Assembly: GCA_947165595.1 (NCBI GenBank)
Contig: CAMVAV010000010.1
Coordinates: forward strand, 1 to 49,218
Source: an uncultured Clostridia bacterium
GTDB taxonomy: Bacteria; Bacillota; Clostridia; Oscillospirales; Oscillospiraceae
Direction of reading: 5' to 3'
Length of the DNA stretch: 49,218 nt
Below the pieces are notes generated by a model. That model saw nothing but the letters and a program-made list of their open reading frames with translations, did not search any database and was not told where the DNA came from. The translations under genes were made by a program, and so were the position numbers. Shown here in pieces: positions 1-8,846 of this stretch (the stretch's first letter is position 1; each line of letters opens with the position of its first letter).

Positions 1-1093
1 CGCCCTCGCGCTGGATGTTGATGACCTCGTCGAGCGTGGAGATCAGCTGCTCGTTCGTGTGCTGGAGCGTCTCGATGTCGATGATGCTCCGCTCCGCCTC
101 CCTCGCGGTGGCGATGGTGCCCATCTTGAGCATGTCCGCGTTCTTCTTCAGCAGGTCGTTCGTCGCCTCCGTGACGGCGTTCTGCGCCGCCGTCGCCTGA
201 CGGGAGTGCTCCATGCCGAGGGCGAGCACCATCTGGCTCTTCCACAGCGGGATGGTGTTGACGAGGGAGGACTGGATCTTCTCGACCATGAGGGTGTCGT
301 TGTTTTGCAGCATACGCGTCTGCGGGCCCATCTGCAGCGAGACCATGCGCGTCAGCTCCAGATCGTGCAGCTTCTTCTCGAAGCGGTTGCAGAGACTGAC
401 CATGTCGTTGTACTTCTGCGCGTCCTCGGCAAGTCCGCTCTGCTCCGCCTTTTTGCGCAGCTCCTCGACCTCGCCGCCGCGCAGCTCCTCCAGGCGCTTC
501 TTGCCGGCAATGATGTACATGGTAAGCTCCTTGTAATATTTGAGGTTGAGCTCATACATCTGGTCGAACATCGCGATATCCTTGAGCAGGACGACCTGAT
601 GGTTCTCCAGTTCCTTCGTGATGCGGTCGACGCTCGCCTCCGCCTTGCTGTACTGCTCCTTCATGAGCATAAGCTTGTCCTTCTGCTTCTGCGCGAAGCC
701 GAAGATGCCCTTCTTCTCCTCCTTGCCGAAGCCCTTGACCTCGACCACGAGCTTGGAGAGCGTCTCGCCCACCTCGCCGAGGTCCTTGTTGCGCACGCTG
801 GCAAGCGCGTTCTCCGAGAAGGAGGCAACGCTCTTCTGCGCCGCGGCGCCGTAGTTGAGCACGAGGTTGGAATCGGTGATGTCGATCTTCTTGGCAAAAT
901 CGGCGACCGCCTTCTTCTCCTCCTCGGTGAGCATGCTCTCGTCGAGCTGGACGGGCTCAGCCTGCTTCTTCTCGGGCTCGACCGCCGGGGTGGCGGGCGT
1001 GGGGACGCTGTCCAGCGACAGCTCGGGTACGGGCTCCGCGACCGCGGCCGCGGTGGGGTCCAGTGTCAGTTCGGGCATCGAATTGTCAGCCAT
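1..1093 (-). CDS. telA: TelA-family toxic anion resistance protein (3' part cut by window edge)
   Basis: The visible N-terminal 364 residues are acidic at the start and then almost entirely long amphipathic helix, as in TelA/KlaA proteins, which are linked to tellurite, cell-envelope stress and lantibiotic tolerance. Recognisable stretches are FGFAQKQKDKL, YIIAGKKRLEEL and the family-typical TIPLWKSQMVLALG. The ATG at 1091-1093 follows an AGGAGG box about 6 nt upstream, which fixes the start. The gene runs off the left edge, so the C-terminus is unseen. It lies 45 nt downstream of the xpaC-like gene on the same strand, the usual TelA/XpaC arrangement, and probably shares its promoter at 1955-1983. 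The molecular activity of the family is not established; the name rests on sequence pattern and gene pairing. Confidence 0.88.
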   Translation of the reverse strand, partial: MADNSMPELTLDPTAAAVAEPVPELSLDSVPTPATPAVEPEKKQAEPVQLDESMLTEEEKKAVADFAKKIDITDSNLVLNYGAAAQKSVASFSENALASVRNKDLGEVGETLSKLVVEVKGFGKEEKKGIFGFAQKQKDKLMLMKEQYSKAEASVDRITKELENHQVVLLKDIAMFDQMYELNLKYYKELTMYIIAGKKRLEELRGGEVEELRKKAEQSGLAEDAQKYNDMVSLCNRFEKKLHDLELTRMVSLQMGPQTRMLQNNDTLMVEKIQSSLVNTIPLWKSQMVLALGMEHSRQATAAQNAVTEATNDLLKKNADMLKMGTIATAREAERSIIDIETLQHTNEQLISTLDEVINIQREG

Positions 1094-1138
1094 GTTTTTC
1101 TCCTCCTGTCTATTTGTAAACCATAGTTATGCGCCGTT

Positions 1139-1876
1139 TTACAGTTGCAGTCTGATATCGCCGGGGTCCGTCGCCGCCGCGGCGCCGCCGGACGCGTCGG
1201 AGACGTTGTCGTTCACCGTGTCCGTGACCGCCTCGTGCAGCTCGTCCGTCACCAGCCCCTCGCGCTGCATCAGGTTCTCCAGCACCGTGATATCGGTGGA
1301 GATGTCCATCGCTTCCGCGCCGAAGAGCGCGTCGAGCTGCTTCTCGAACGCCGTGACGACGGTGCCCATGATCTTCTCCACGCGCTGCATCGTGCCGTCG
1401 ATATTCTCGCCGCTGACGCCCTGCGCGCCCATGCGGTCGTAGGAGTTGAGCAGCTTGAGCGTCGTGGGCAGGTAGTAGTCCATGAACTTGCGGATCTGCG
1501 GCAGACGCGAGGGATCCGCCTTGACCTGCGCGAAGATCTTGCCGCACACGTCCTCCAGCCGCTCGATGTCGGCGTTGAGCCTGGGGTCGCTGATGGAGGC
1601 GTTCAGGCGCTTCATCTCGTTCAGCGCGAGGTTGCCGTCCTTGATCATGCGGTCCAGCTCCGGGTTGCCGGTGGGCTTTTCCTCCTTCGGCTTCTCAACG
1701 ACCTGCTCCTCCACGTCCGGGCAGATGAGCCGCATGATGCCGAACGCCAGCGCGGAGACCGCCGCGACAAGAATAAACTGCCACGGCTTATAGAGCGGGA
1801 AAAGCGCCGCGTAGAGCACCCACACGCCGCCGCAGACGTAGTAGGGCACGGTGGACTTCCGCTTGACCATCGCCAT
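1139..1876 (-). CDS. XpaC-like 5-bromo-4-chloroindolyl phosphate hydrolysis family protein
   Basis: A 245-residue protein with two N-terminal membrane helices (VPYYVCGGVWVLYAALF and FILVAAVSALAFGIMRLI), a charged linker with EKPKEEKP, and a helical cytoplasmic domain carrying the family-like segment KFMDYYLPTTLKLLNSYDRM. XpaC proteins typically sit next to TelA, as here. Their hydrolytic name is historical and the real function is uncertain. An in-frame upstream start exists at 1930, but the ATG at 1874-1876 has an AGGAGG box 7 nt upstream and is preferred. First gene of a probable xpaC-telA operon with a clear promoter. Confidence 0.85.
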   Translation of the reverse strand: MAMVKRKSTVPYYVCGGVWVLYAALFPLYKPWQFILVAAVSALAFGIMRLICPDVEEQVVEKPKEEKPTGNPELDRMIKDGNLALNEMKRLNASISDPRLNADIERLEDVCGKIFAQVKADPSRLPQIRKFMDYYLPTTLKLLNSYDRMGAQGVSGENIDGTMQRVEKIMGTVVTAFEKQLDALFGAEAMDISTDITVLENLMQREGLVTDELHEAVTDTVNDNVSDASGGAAAATDPGDIRLQL

Positions 1877-1954
1877 GACGCGCCTCCTGATCCTATTCTC
1901 AAGCGTTTTATGGGGGACTGGTAAGAGCACATACTGCTTACATTACAACAATTT

Positions 1955-1983
1955 ATTATAGCCGTCTTTTCCCCGGCGGTCAA
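1955..1983 (-). promoter_or_regulatory. Promoter of the xpaC-telA operon
   Basis: Reading the minus strand, -35 TTGACC (1978-1983) and -10 TATAAT (1955-1960) are separated by exactly 17 nt. The predicted start is about 70 nt upstream of the xpaC start codon. Confidence 0.8.
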
Positions 1984-2005
1984 GAGAATTCGATCGGTCG
2001 CCGCG

Positions 2006-2548
2006 TCATTTCGGAATGCCGTACTGTCCGCTGCGCGGGTCGCGGAAGAGCGGCAGGCGCGGCGGACGGTAGGTAAACAGCAAAAAGGCAAACGCCAGCG
2101 CCCAGAGAACGACAAAGCCCGCGAGCTGGAACGGCGTCCCCCGCAGGGCGTTCGAGGCAAGCAGCACATAGCTCACGACGTACATCGCCGCGGCGGAGAC
2201 AAAGAAGATCGCGATGTTGAGCCATGCCGGCGGCTCGCCGAACATGCCGCCGATGGTGTAGAACAGCAGCGGGATCAGCAGCAGTCCCGCGAGCCCCGCC
2301 GCCGCCTTCGCCGCGAAAAAGTTGCGAAACGGCTCCGCAAACGGCGCGAATTCCGCCATCGTGAAGACGAAGTACGGCAGATAGAGCATCTTCATATGCT
2401 CCCAGGTCGACTCGTTCACAGCCGAAAAGGCGGCGGCGAAGCGGTTTTCGCCCGTCCAGGCAAACAGAAATTGCAGCAGCGTCCCCACCGCGCAGACCGT
2501 CAGAAATCCGGCGATCTCCCAATGCCGCAGACTCCTTCGCACCGTCAT
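2006..2548 (-). CDS. DUF6512 family integral membrane protein
   Basis: A 180-residue, very hydrophobic protein with about five membrane segments. The N-terminal half has the family signature RHWEIAGF followed by AFSAVNESTWEHMKMLYLP, a conserved acidic and histidine-bearing motif near the first membrane helices. The function of the family is unknown. The ATG at 2546-2548 has AAGGGGAG 7 nt upstream. It follows the hydrolase gene on the same strand after 117 nt and could be the last gene of that transcript. Family assignment is from memory of the WEI...NES.WEH pattern. Confidence 0.75.
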   Translation of the reverse strand: MTVRRSLRHWEIAGFLTVCAVGTLLQFLFAWTGENRFAAAFSAVNESTWEHMKMLYLPYFVFTMAEFAPFAEPFRNFFAAKAAAGLAGLLLIPLLFYTIGGMFGEPPAWLNIAIFFVSAAAMYVVSYVLLASNALRGTPFQLAGFVVLWALAFAFLLFTYRPPRLPLFRDPRSGQYGIPK

Positions 2549-2665
2549 GTCATCGCTCCCCTTCCGCGTTTTCGCCGCCGCGCGGCGTTCTCCTTATTCT
2601 ACGCGGAATCGGGCGCGCTTATACGAAAAGGGCCGCGCGCGTGCGCTGCCCCTTTCGAGCGAAGC

Positions 2666-3277
2666 TTATTTTCCGTACGCCGGCACCACGACGCCCGAGG
2701 GCGACGCTGCCGTGAGCGTGAAGCGGCTGCCCGTCTCGCGGTGCACCTGCGCCGCCGGGAACAGGCTGACGAACGCGTCCAGCGTGCCGACCTCGCGCAG
2801 TCCGAAGCTGCCGTGGCGGTAGTGCATCGGCACGATCACGCGCGGCGCGGCGACGTCGCAGATCTTCTTTGCCGTCGCGGCGTCGATGGTGTAATAGCCG
2901 CCCACGGGGATCAGCAGCGCGTCCGCGCCCCGGATGGCGGCGAGCTGCTCCGGCGTCGGATAATGGCCCAGATCGCCGCAGTGCACGACGGTCAGCCCCT
3001 CCGCGCGCAGGATGTGCATGGTGTTTCCGCCGCGCAGCGCGCCGCCCTTCTCGTCGTGGAAGGTGGCGACCTTTTCCACGGTAAACGGGCTTTGCTTGCC
3101 GGTTGACAGCTCCACAGCCTCCACATAGTTGTGATCGTGGTGTCCGTGCGAGCAGTACACCGCGTCGGCATGGGTGTGCAGGGGCGGGTAACCGTCCATC
3201 GTGTAGGGGTCGAGCACGACGCGATAGCCGCCGCTCTCGAGCGCGAAGCAGGCGTGACCTAGCCAGGTGATCTCCAT
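2666..3277 (-). CDS. MBL-fold metal-dependent hydrolase
   Basis: A 203-residue metallo-beta-lactamase-fold protein close to the UPF0173/UlaG-like group. The opening MEITWLGHACF is typical, and residues 44-49 give the metal ligand motif HGHHDH. Further ligands are expected at the histidine and aspartate of VVHCGDLGH and the histidine of VIVPMHYRHG. The substrate is unknown; relatives act on phosphoester or lactone bonds. The ATG at 3275-3277 is preceded by GGAGG. It starts 18 nt after the stop of the DUF4349 lipoprotein gene and is probably co-transcribed with it. Confidence 0.85.
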   Translation of the reverse strand: MEITWLGHACFALESGGYRVVLDPYTMDGYPPLHTHADAVYCSHGHHDHNYVEAVELSTGKQSPFTVEKVATFHDEKGGALRGGNTMHILRAEGLTVVHCGDLGHYPTPEQLAAIRGADALLIPVGGYYTIDAATAKKICDVAAPRVIVPMHYRHGSFGLREVGTLDAFVSLFPAAQVHRETGSRFTLTAASPSGVVVPAYGK

Positions 3278-3295
3278 AGGGCGTACCTCCGTTAT

Positions 3296-4318
3296 TTATT
3301 GTTCGCTGTGGTTCTCCGGCGCGTCGGACGCCGGGGCGTTCTTGTTCTTCCTGCGGAACCATCCGCGCTTTTCCCTCTTCTCGCCGGTATTCCGCTTCGC
3401 GCGCCCGCGCCGGATCAGCTTCACGACGACCACGACCACCGCCGCGATCACCACCAGCGTCAGCCAGCTGTAGGCGAGCCACTCCAGGAAGTCCTCCATC
3501 GACTCGCCGAAGTCGCGCAGGCCCTCGCGGAACGAAGCGGCCAGGCGCTGTCCGAAGGTCAAAGGCGCGGTCTCGGGCTCCGTGACGCGGTAGACCTCGC
3601 TGAGCGAGACCTCGATGGTCGAGTAGCCGATCAGCGCGTCGTAGTGGCGCAGCTCGCCGGAGAGCGACTCGATCTGATATTCGGCCTCGGAGATCGCGTC
3701 CTCGAGCGTGATGATGTCCTCCATCTCCTCCGCCCTGGAGAGAAGCTCCTGCAGGCGGTCGAGCTTGATCTTTGCCGTCTCGAGCCGGGACTCCATATCG
3801 TAATAGCGCTCGCTCACGTCCTCCGCGCTCTGAGTCTGGCGCACGACGTTGCACACGCTCCCGATCTGCGTGAGGAACTCCTCGAAGCGCGCCGCCGGCA
3901 CGCGGACGGTGTAGCTCGCGTTGCGGTAGCCGCCGGAGCGGGTGTAGCTGCTCTGCGACTCGAAATAGCCGCCGAGACTCTTGGTCAGCGCCTTGATCTG
4001 CGCGTCCGCCTGCTCGAACTCGTTGGTCTCCAGCTCGAGGCCGGCGCGGTAGATCATCTTGACGCCCTCGGGCAGGCCGGAATCGCCGGAGGGTTCCTCC
4101 TGCTCTTCCGGCGCGTCGGACCAGTATCTCCCCATTCCCGCCGTGCTGCCGTCCTCCATTCCCGCCGGCATCTCCGACGGAGCCACGGCCGATTCGGCGG
4201 TCACGCTCGCCGCCTGGTCGTAGGAAGTGCCGCCGCTGTACTTTGCCCCTCCGCCGCAGGCGGCGAGCGCCAGCACGAGCGTCAGGGAAAGCAGGATCGC
4301 AAGAAACCTTTTTTTCAT
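3296..4318 (-). CDS. DUF4349 domain-containing lipoprotein
   Basis: A 340-residue lipoprotein. It begins with a type II signal peptide ending in LALAAC-GGG (lipobox LAAC), then a low-complexity linker, then the DUF4349 domain: YRAGLELETNEFEQADAQI, a coiled-coil segment around the repeated MESRLETAKIKLDRLQELL, and SLSEVYRV. A C-terminal membrane helix (LTLVVIAAVVVVVVKLI) and a basic tail follow, so the protein would be tethered at both ends on the outer face of the membrane. The role is unknown. A GTG at 4327 is in frame, but the ATG at 4318 has the better-placed GAGGTGGAG box. Confidence 0.85.
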   Translation of the reverse strand: MKKRFLAILLSLTLVLALAACGGGAKYSGGTSYDQAASVTAESAVAPSEMPAGMEDGSTAGMGRYWSDAPEEQEEPSGDSGLPEGVKMIYRAGLELETNEFEQADAQIKALTKSLGGYFESQSSYTRSGGYRNASYTVRVPAARFEEFLTQIGSVCNVVRQTQSAEDVSERYYDMESRLETAKIKLDRLQELLSRAEEMEDIITLEDAISEAEYQIESLSGELRHYDALIGYSTIEVSLSEVYRVTEPETAPLTFGQRLAASFREGLRDFGESMEDFLEWLAYSWLTLVVIAAVVVVVVKLIRRGRAKRNTGEKREKRGWFRRKNKNAPASDAPENHSEQ

Positions 4319-4394
4319 CTTCTCCACCTCAATTCTCCTTTTTTGGGGAACTCTGTACCGTTGGACGAAGAAAACGGCAAAAGGTTCCGCCCTC

Positions 4395-4970
4395 TCACTC
4401 CAATTCGTCCAGCGTCATCGAAAAGCTGTCCATGCAGTGCTCCATGAACCAGTCCAGCTCCGGCATGCGCATCTCCTCCAGCGCCGCGCGGGTCTGCTCG
4501 GCGGCGCGCTTGAACTCCATGTTGCCCGCCTTGATCTCCTCGAGGCATTTGATGTGCGCCGAGAGCTTGTCCGCCGCCTTGACGATGCGATGGATCTCCG
4601 CGTCGTTCTCGCGCAGGATCGGGCGGTAGCTCGCGCGCAGCTCATGGGGAAGCAGGGAGAGCAGCTTGTCGGCGGCGACGCTCTCCACCTTGCGGTAGGA
4701 CGCCTTGATCTCGGGATTGTAATATTTAATGGGTGTCGGCATGTCGCCGGTGATGATCTCCGTCGCGTCGTGATAGAGCGCGTAGACCGCCACCTGCCCC
4801 GCGTCGACCTCCCCGCCGAAGACCTGATTGCGGATGACCGCCAGCGCGTGGGCGAGGACCGCGACCATGTGGCTGTGCTCCTGCACGTTCTCGGAAAAGG
4901 TGTTGCGCATGAGCGCCCAGCGCGGGATGTAGCGCATCCGGCTGATATAGGCAAAAAAGTGGCTCTTCAT
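4395..4970 (-). CDS. yfbR: 5'-deoxynucleotidase of the YfbR HD-domain family
   Basis: A 191-residue HD-superfamily phosphohydrolase that removes phosphate from deoxyribonucleoside 5'-monophosphates. The order of conserved pieces matches YfbR: IPRWALMRNT (substrate-binding arginine and tryptophan), SENVQEHSHMVA with metal-binding His34, LYHDATE with the HD pair at 67-68, GDMPTPIKYYNPEI, and the C-terminal KAADKLSAHIKCLEE. The length is typical. Its start overlaps the stop of mtaB by 4 nt (ATGA), so the two are translationally coupled. Confidence 0.9.
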   Translation of the reverse strand: MKSHFFAYISRMRYIPRWALMRNTFSENVQEHSHMVAVLAHALAVIRNQVFGGEVDAGQVAVYALYHDATEIITGDMPTPIKYYNPEIKASYRKVESVAADKLLSLLPHELRASYRPILRENDAEIHRIVKAADKLSAHIKCLEEIKAGNMEFKRAAEQTRAALEEMRMPELDWFMEHCMDSFSMTLDELE

Positions 4971-6259
4971 CCTCGGTCCTCCAGTTCTCCGTACAGGCGC
5001 TGCCCGTCGCTCCGCAGGACGCGGACGGGGCGCAGCTCATTTTGTAAACCCTTGTTTTCGACGCAAACCTCCGTGTAGTTCGGCGCGTGTCCCGCGCTCA
5101 GGCGCGTCTCCGAGCCCTCGAAGAGCACGGGAAAGGTCTTGCCGACGCAGCGGGCAAGGTATTCCGCCTTCATTTCGGCGGCAAGCTCCGCGGCGCGGGC
5201 GGCCCGCTCCTCCTTGACGCGCTTTTCGACCTGCGCCAGCTCCGCCGCCTTCGTGCCGGGACGGATCGAGTAGGGGAAGATATGCATACCGGCAAAGGCG
5301 CACTCCCGGATAAAGGCGAGCGTCGCGGCGAATTCCTCCTCCGTCTCCTCCGGAAAGCCGGTGATGAGGTCGGTCGTGAGGGCGGGGTCGTCGAAATACT
5401 CCCGCAGCAGCGCGCAGGACTCGCGGTAACGCGCCGTGTCGTAGCGTCGGTTCATGCGCCGGAGCGTCGCGTCGCAGCCCGATTGAAGCGAGAGATGGAA
5501 GTGCGGGCAGAGGTTGACAAGCTTCGACGCGCGTTCACAGAAGTCCCGCGTGATCGTGCGCGGCTCCAGCGAGCCCAGTCGGAAACGCAGGGACGGCGCT
5601 TCGCGGCAAAGCCGCTCCAGCAGGTCGATCAATTCAATATGTTCCGTAATGTCCTGCCCGTATGAGGATATTTCAATACCTGTCAGTACAACCTCGCGAT
5701 ATCCGTCGTCAACCAGCTTCTTCACTTGTAAACTCGCCTCGTCCGGGGGCAGCGAGCGCACGCTGCCGCGGGCGAAGGGGATGATGCAGTAGGAGCAGAA
5801 GTTGACGCAGCCGTCCTCGATCTTGAGCATGGCGCGGGTGCGCGCGGCGAGCCCGCCGGCGGGCAGCACCTCGAATTCCCTGCGCCGCAGCGCGTCGTCC
5901 AGGCAGACGATGCGCCGCCGCTCCCGCGCCGCCCGCTCGACGAGGTCGAGAAAGCCGGCGCGGTCGTTGGTGCCCGCCAGCACGTCGACGCCGAGCGCGG
6001 AGACGTCGTCGGGATGGGTCTGCGCGTAACAGCCGCACGCCGCGATGACCGCCGACGGGTTGCGCGCGCGCGCGCGGCGGAGCATCTGGCGCGATTTCCT
6101 GTCGCTGATCGCGGTGACGGAGCAGGTGTTGACGATGTAGGCGTCCGCCTCCTCCTCGAAATCGACCGGCGTGTGCCCCCGGCGCAGCAGCTCGCGCTCG
6201 ATGGCCTGCGATTCATATTGGTTCACCTTGCAGCCCAAGGTACATATGGCGATCCTCAT
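4967..6259 (-). CDS. mtaB: tRNA t6A37 methylthiotransferase MtaB
   Basis: A 430-residue radical-SAM methylthiotransferase that converts t6A37 to ms2t6A37 in tRNAs reading ANN codons. The UPF0004 domain carries Cys10, Cys46 and Cys77 (CTLGCKVNQYES, NTCSVT, CGCYAQ) for the auxiliary cluster. The radical-SAM motif CxxxCxxC is at Cys151, Cys155 and Cys158 (DGCVNFCSYC), and a TRAM-like domain ends the protein. The opening CTLGCKVNQYES is diagnostic of MtaB against MiaB or RimO. A longer frame exists upstream, but the ATG at 6257-6259 with a GAGG box is the family start. Driven by the promoter at 6298-6326; yfbR follows with a 4-nt overlap. Confidence 0.95.
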   Translation of the reverse strand: MRIAICTLGCKVNQYESQAIERELLRRGHTPVDFEEEADAYIVNTCSVTAISDRKSRQMLRRARARNPSAVIAACGCYAQTHPDDVSALGVDVLAGTNDRAGFLDLVERAARERRRIVCLDDALRRREFEVLPAGGLAARTRAMLKIEDGCVNFCSYCIIPFARGSVRSLPPDEASLQVKKLVDDGYREVVLTGIEISSYGQDITEHIELIDLLERLCREAPSLRFRLGSLEPRTITRDFCERASKLVNLCPHFHLSLQSGCDATLRRMNRRYDTARYRESCALLREYFDDPALTTDLITGFPEETEEEFAATLAFIRECAFAGMHIFPYSIRPGTKAAELAQVEKRVKEERAARAAELAAEMKAEYLARCVGKTFPVLFEGSETRLSAGHAPNYTEVCVENKGLQNELRPVRVLRSDGQRLYGELEDRG

Positions 6260-6270
6260 GGGGTTCCCTC

Positions 6271-6299
6271 TTGCTATTTGAGTGGTGTATCTATATAAT
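6271..6299 (+). promoter_or_regulatory. Promoter of the Sel1-protein/cysteine desulfurase pair
   Basis: TTGCTA (6271-6276), a 17-nt spacer, then TATAAT (6294-6299). It is divergent from and overlapping with the mtaB promoter. Confidence 0.7.
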
Positions 6300-6326
6300 T
6301 GTAGCGTTATTCTCACCGATATGCAA
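6298..6326 (-). promoter_or_regulatory. Promoter of the mtaB-yfbR operon
   Basis: On the minus strand, TTGCAT (6321-6326) and TACAAT (6298-6303) are 17 nt apart. The -10 box overlaps the -10 box of the divergent Sel1-protein promoter by two bases. Confidence 0.7.
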
Positions 6327-6349
6327 GCACAAAAAGAGAGGACGATACC

Positions 6350-7009
6350 ATGCCGGAGCTTGAAACCGACTATCTGGAGGGCCTGCGGCTCTTCTATCTG
6401 CAGCGCTACGGCGAAGCGCTCGCCCTGCTGGAGCAGACGGCGGAGGCGGGCGGCGCGAAGGCGCAGCACTTTCTCGCGATGATGTACGAAAACGGAAACG
6501 GCGTCGAGCGTGACCTGACGCGCGCCGCGTATTGGTACGGGCACTGCGCCGCGCAGGGCGACCGGGAGGCGCAGCTCACCTACGCGATGCTCCGCGCCCT
6601 GGGCAAGGGGATCGAGCCCGATCTCGCCGACGCCTGTCACTGGGCGACGCGCGCGCTGCATCAGGGCAGCCGCAACGCCGCGCAGACCGTGCAGATCCTC
6701 CGCGCGCAGGCGAAGCAGGACGCCGACGCCGCGATCGAGGCGTTTCGGGCGGCGCATCTCGCGCACGACGACGCGGAGGCGGCGGCACAGCTCACCCGCG
6801 CGGCGGAGTGCGGCAGCGCGGACGCGCAGTTCGCCCTCGCCCGGGCGCTCCGCGAGGGGAAGGGCGTGGCGGAGGACGCCGCCGAGGCGCTGCTGTGGCT
6901 GCGCGAGGCCGCCGAACAGGGCCACGCGGAGGCGCAGGCGCTGCTCCGCGAGTGGACGGCGGCGGACGACGCGGACGCGGCCCCGGCGGAAAGCGAGGCG
7001 GCTGGATGA
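6350..7009 (+). CDS. Sel1-repeat (TPR-like) protein
   Basis: A 219-residue soluble protein built of Sel1-like helical repeats. Clear units are AGGAKAQHFLAMMYENGNGV, DLTRAAYWYGHCAAQGDREA, GSADAQFALARALREGKGV and DAAEALLWLREAAEQGHAEA. Such repeats are scaffolds for protein-protein contact and show no enzymatic motif here. There is no signal peptide. GAGAGGA precedes the ATG. The stop overlaps the ATG of the downstream cysteine desulfurase by 4 nt (ATGA), so the two proteins are made together. Whether this one serves the desulfurase, for example as an adaptor, is an inference from coupling only. Confidence 0.85.
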   Translation: MPELETDYLEGLRLFYLQRYGEALALLEQTAEAGGAKAQHFLAMMYENGNGVERDLTRAAYWYGHCAAQGDREAQLTYAMLRALGKGIEPDLADACHWATRALHQGSRNAAQTVQILRAQAKQDADAAIEAFRAAHLAHDDAEAAAQLTRAAECGSADAQFALARALREGKGVAEDAAEALLWLREAAEQGHAEAQALLREWTAADDADAAPAESEAAG

Positions 7010-8139
7010 TCTACCTCGACCACGCCGCCACGACGCCCGTGCCGCCCGAGGTCGCGGACGCCGTGCGCGAGGCGCTTGTCAACCAGTACGGCAATCCCAG
7101 CTCGCAGTATCCGCTCGGGCGGGAGGCGAGAGACCTTGTCGCCCGCTGCCGCGAGACGGTCGCGCGCGCGCTCGGCTGTGAGGCGGAGCGGCTTGTCTTC
7201 ACCTCCTGCGGCACGGAGAGCGACAACTGGGCGCTCCGCCTCGCCGTATGGCAGGGGCGGCACGCGGGGCGGCACATCGTCACCACCGCCGTCGAGCACA
7301 GCGCGGTGCTGGAGACCTGCCGCCAGCTCGAGCAGGAGGGCTGCGCCGTCACCTATCTCAAGCCCGGACGCGACGGGAGCGTCACCGTCGAACAGGTGGC
7401 GGACGCGCTGCGCGAGGACACGGTGCTGGTGTCCGTCATGCTGGTGAACAACGAAACGGGCTGCGTCTTTCCCGTGCGCGAGATCGCGGAGCTGCTGAAA
7501 GCGCGCGGCTCGAAGGCGCTTTTGCACACGGACGCCGTGCAGGGCTTTTTAAAGGTACCGTTTTGTACCGGTACATTGGGGGCCGACCTCATTTCGATCA
7601 GCGCGCACAAGCTCGGCGCGCCCAAGGGCGTCGGGGCGCTGTACCTCGGCGAGCGCGTCAAAAACCCGCGTCCCCTGCTCGCCGGAGGCGGTCAGGAGGG
7701 CGGCCTTCGCTCCGGCACGGAGGCGACCGCGCAGCTCGCCGGCTTCGCGAAGGCGGTGGAGCTGCGGCTCGCCGCGCTGGATGAAACGCTCGCCCACATG
7801 GCGTCGGTCAAGGCGTACGCGCTCGAAAGACTGCTCGCCATCGAGGGCGTGGAGCGCGTCGGAAACGGGGACGCGCCGCACATTCTCGCGATCTCGCTGG
7901 CGGGCTATCCCTCGGCGAACATCGTGGAGGAGCTCGCCGCGCGGGGCATCTGCGTCAGCGCGGGCAGCGCCTGCCACCGCGGGCGCGCCAGCCACGTCTA
8001 CGAGGCGATGGGGCTCCCCAAGCGCGTCAAGGCGGGCGTCGTGCGCGTCAGCTTCGGTCCCGAAACGCGGACGGACGACATCGACGCGCTCGCCGACGCG
8101 CTCCGCGCGCATCGGGACGCGCGCTTCCCCATGCTGTGA
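7006..8139 (+). CDS. Cysteine desulfurase (NifS/IscS-like, class V aminotransferase)
   Basis: A 377-residue PLP enzyme that moves sulfur from cysteine to its own active-site cysteine for Fe-S clusters or thionucleosides. It starts with the family signature MIYLDHAATTP. His98 lies in AVEHSAV, the PLP lysine is Lys202 in SISAHKLGAPKG, and the persulfide cysteine is Cys323 in SAGSACHRG. No scaffold (IscU) or tRNA sulfur carrier (MnmA) gene is adjacent, so the sulfur acceptor cannot be told. It follows the Sel1 gene with an ATGA overlap and ends before a hairpin terminator at 8174-8212. Confidence 0.93.
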   Translation: MIYLDHAATTPVPPEVADAVREALVNQYGNPSSQYPLGREARDLVARCRETVARALGCEAERLVFTSCGTESDNWALRLAVWQGRHAGRHIVTTAVEHSAVLETCRQLEQEGCAVTYLKPGRDGSVTVEQVADALREDTVLVSVMLVNNETGCVFPVREIAELLKARGSKALLHTDAVQGFLKVPFCTGTLGADLISISAHKLGAPKGVGALYLGERVKNPRPLLAGGGQEGGLRSGTEATAQLAGFAKAVELRLAALDETLAHMASVKAYALERLLAIEGVERVGNGDAPHILAISLAGYPSANIVEELAARGICVSAGSACHRGRASHVYEAMGLPKRVKAGVVRVSFGPETRTDDIDALADALRAHRDARFPML

Positions 8140-8173
8140 AAATTTACCCCCATTTCATTGTAAACCCCCTTTT

Positions 8174-8212
8174 CCGGGATGCGCCCGTTTGCGGCGCGTC
8201 CCGGCGTTTTTT
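8174..8212 (+). terminator. Rho-independent terminator of the cysteine desulfurase gene
   Basis: A 12-bp stem (8174-8185 with 8193-8204, one G-T pair), a 7-nt loop and a T6 tract at 8207-8212. Confidence 0.85.
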
Positions 8213-8846
8213 GCCCGTTCCGCGCCTGCTAGGGCCTGTGCCGAGCGGCTTTTCCGACGCCCGCGCCGCGGTCGGTTTTTCGACGATCTATCAGAAAATA
8301 TTTTGTCGGTCTGCCGCTGTTTTAGGGTAATAATGTTGCAATTTCTTGTTTTTTGCCGATTTGACCCCGATTTTTCCGATCGCCGGAACGATTTTTAAAA
8401 GACTTTGCGTTTTCTTCTTTTCGGTTTGGTCTATTGTTTTCCGCAAACCCGCATGATTTCGGCAATTTTTGACCGTATCCTTTTGCGGAGCCTCCGCGCG
8501 CGAAAAATCGTCTGATACCGTCTGAGGCTCTCCGGGCGATTTTTCCCCGTCTGTTCGGCAAAATTATGATAGATTATGCCTATATCGGTCTATTTTGACG
8601 TCGTGATTTTGTTTCATCCTGTTTTTTGCCTCCCGACGGGCAAAACGCCTTGCCGGACCGCCGTTTTTCCTATCTGCGGCGCGGCGCGGGCGCTTTCTCT
8701 CTGCCGTGGGTATGGCAGGGGAATTTGGTTTACTACTCGCCTGTTTTCCTTCTGTTTTCCCCTTTGCCCTGCCGCCGGAAAACGCCGTCCCGACAAGCTT
8801 TTTCCTTGCGCCGCGCCGGCTCCCGGCGTATGCGCGCATAGATTTC
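8213..8846. other. Long T-rich intergenic stretch without a supported gene
   Basis: About 630 bp between the desulfurase terminator and the hairpin behind the symporter gene. The plus strand is rich in T runs and has no frame with a ribosome-binding site and convincing protein-like composition. Short frames on both strands are low-complexity. No tRNA or riboswitch core was recognised. Confidence 0.5.

Noticed and set aside
8564-8839. A 91-codon minus-strand frame in the gap after the cysteine desulfurase
   Set aside because: Composition is Lys/Arg/Gly-rich without hydrophobic core, there is no clear ribosome-binding site, and it overlaps the symporter hairpin region.
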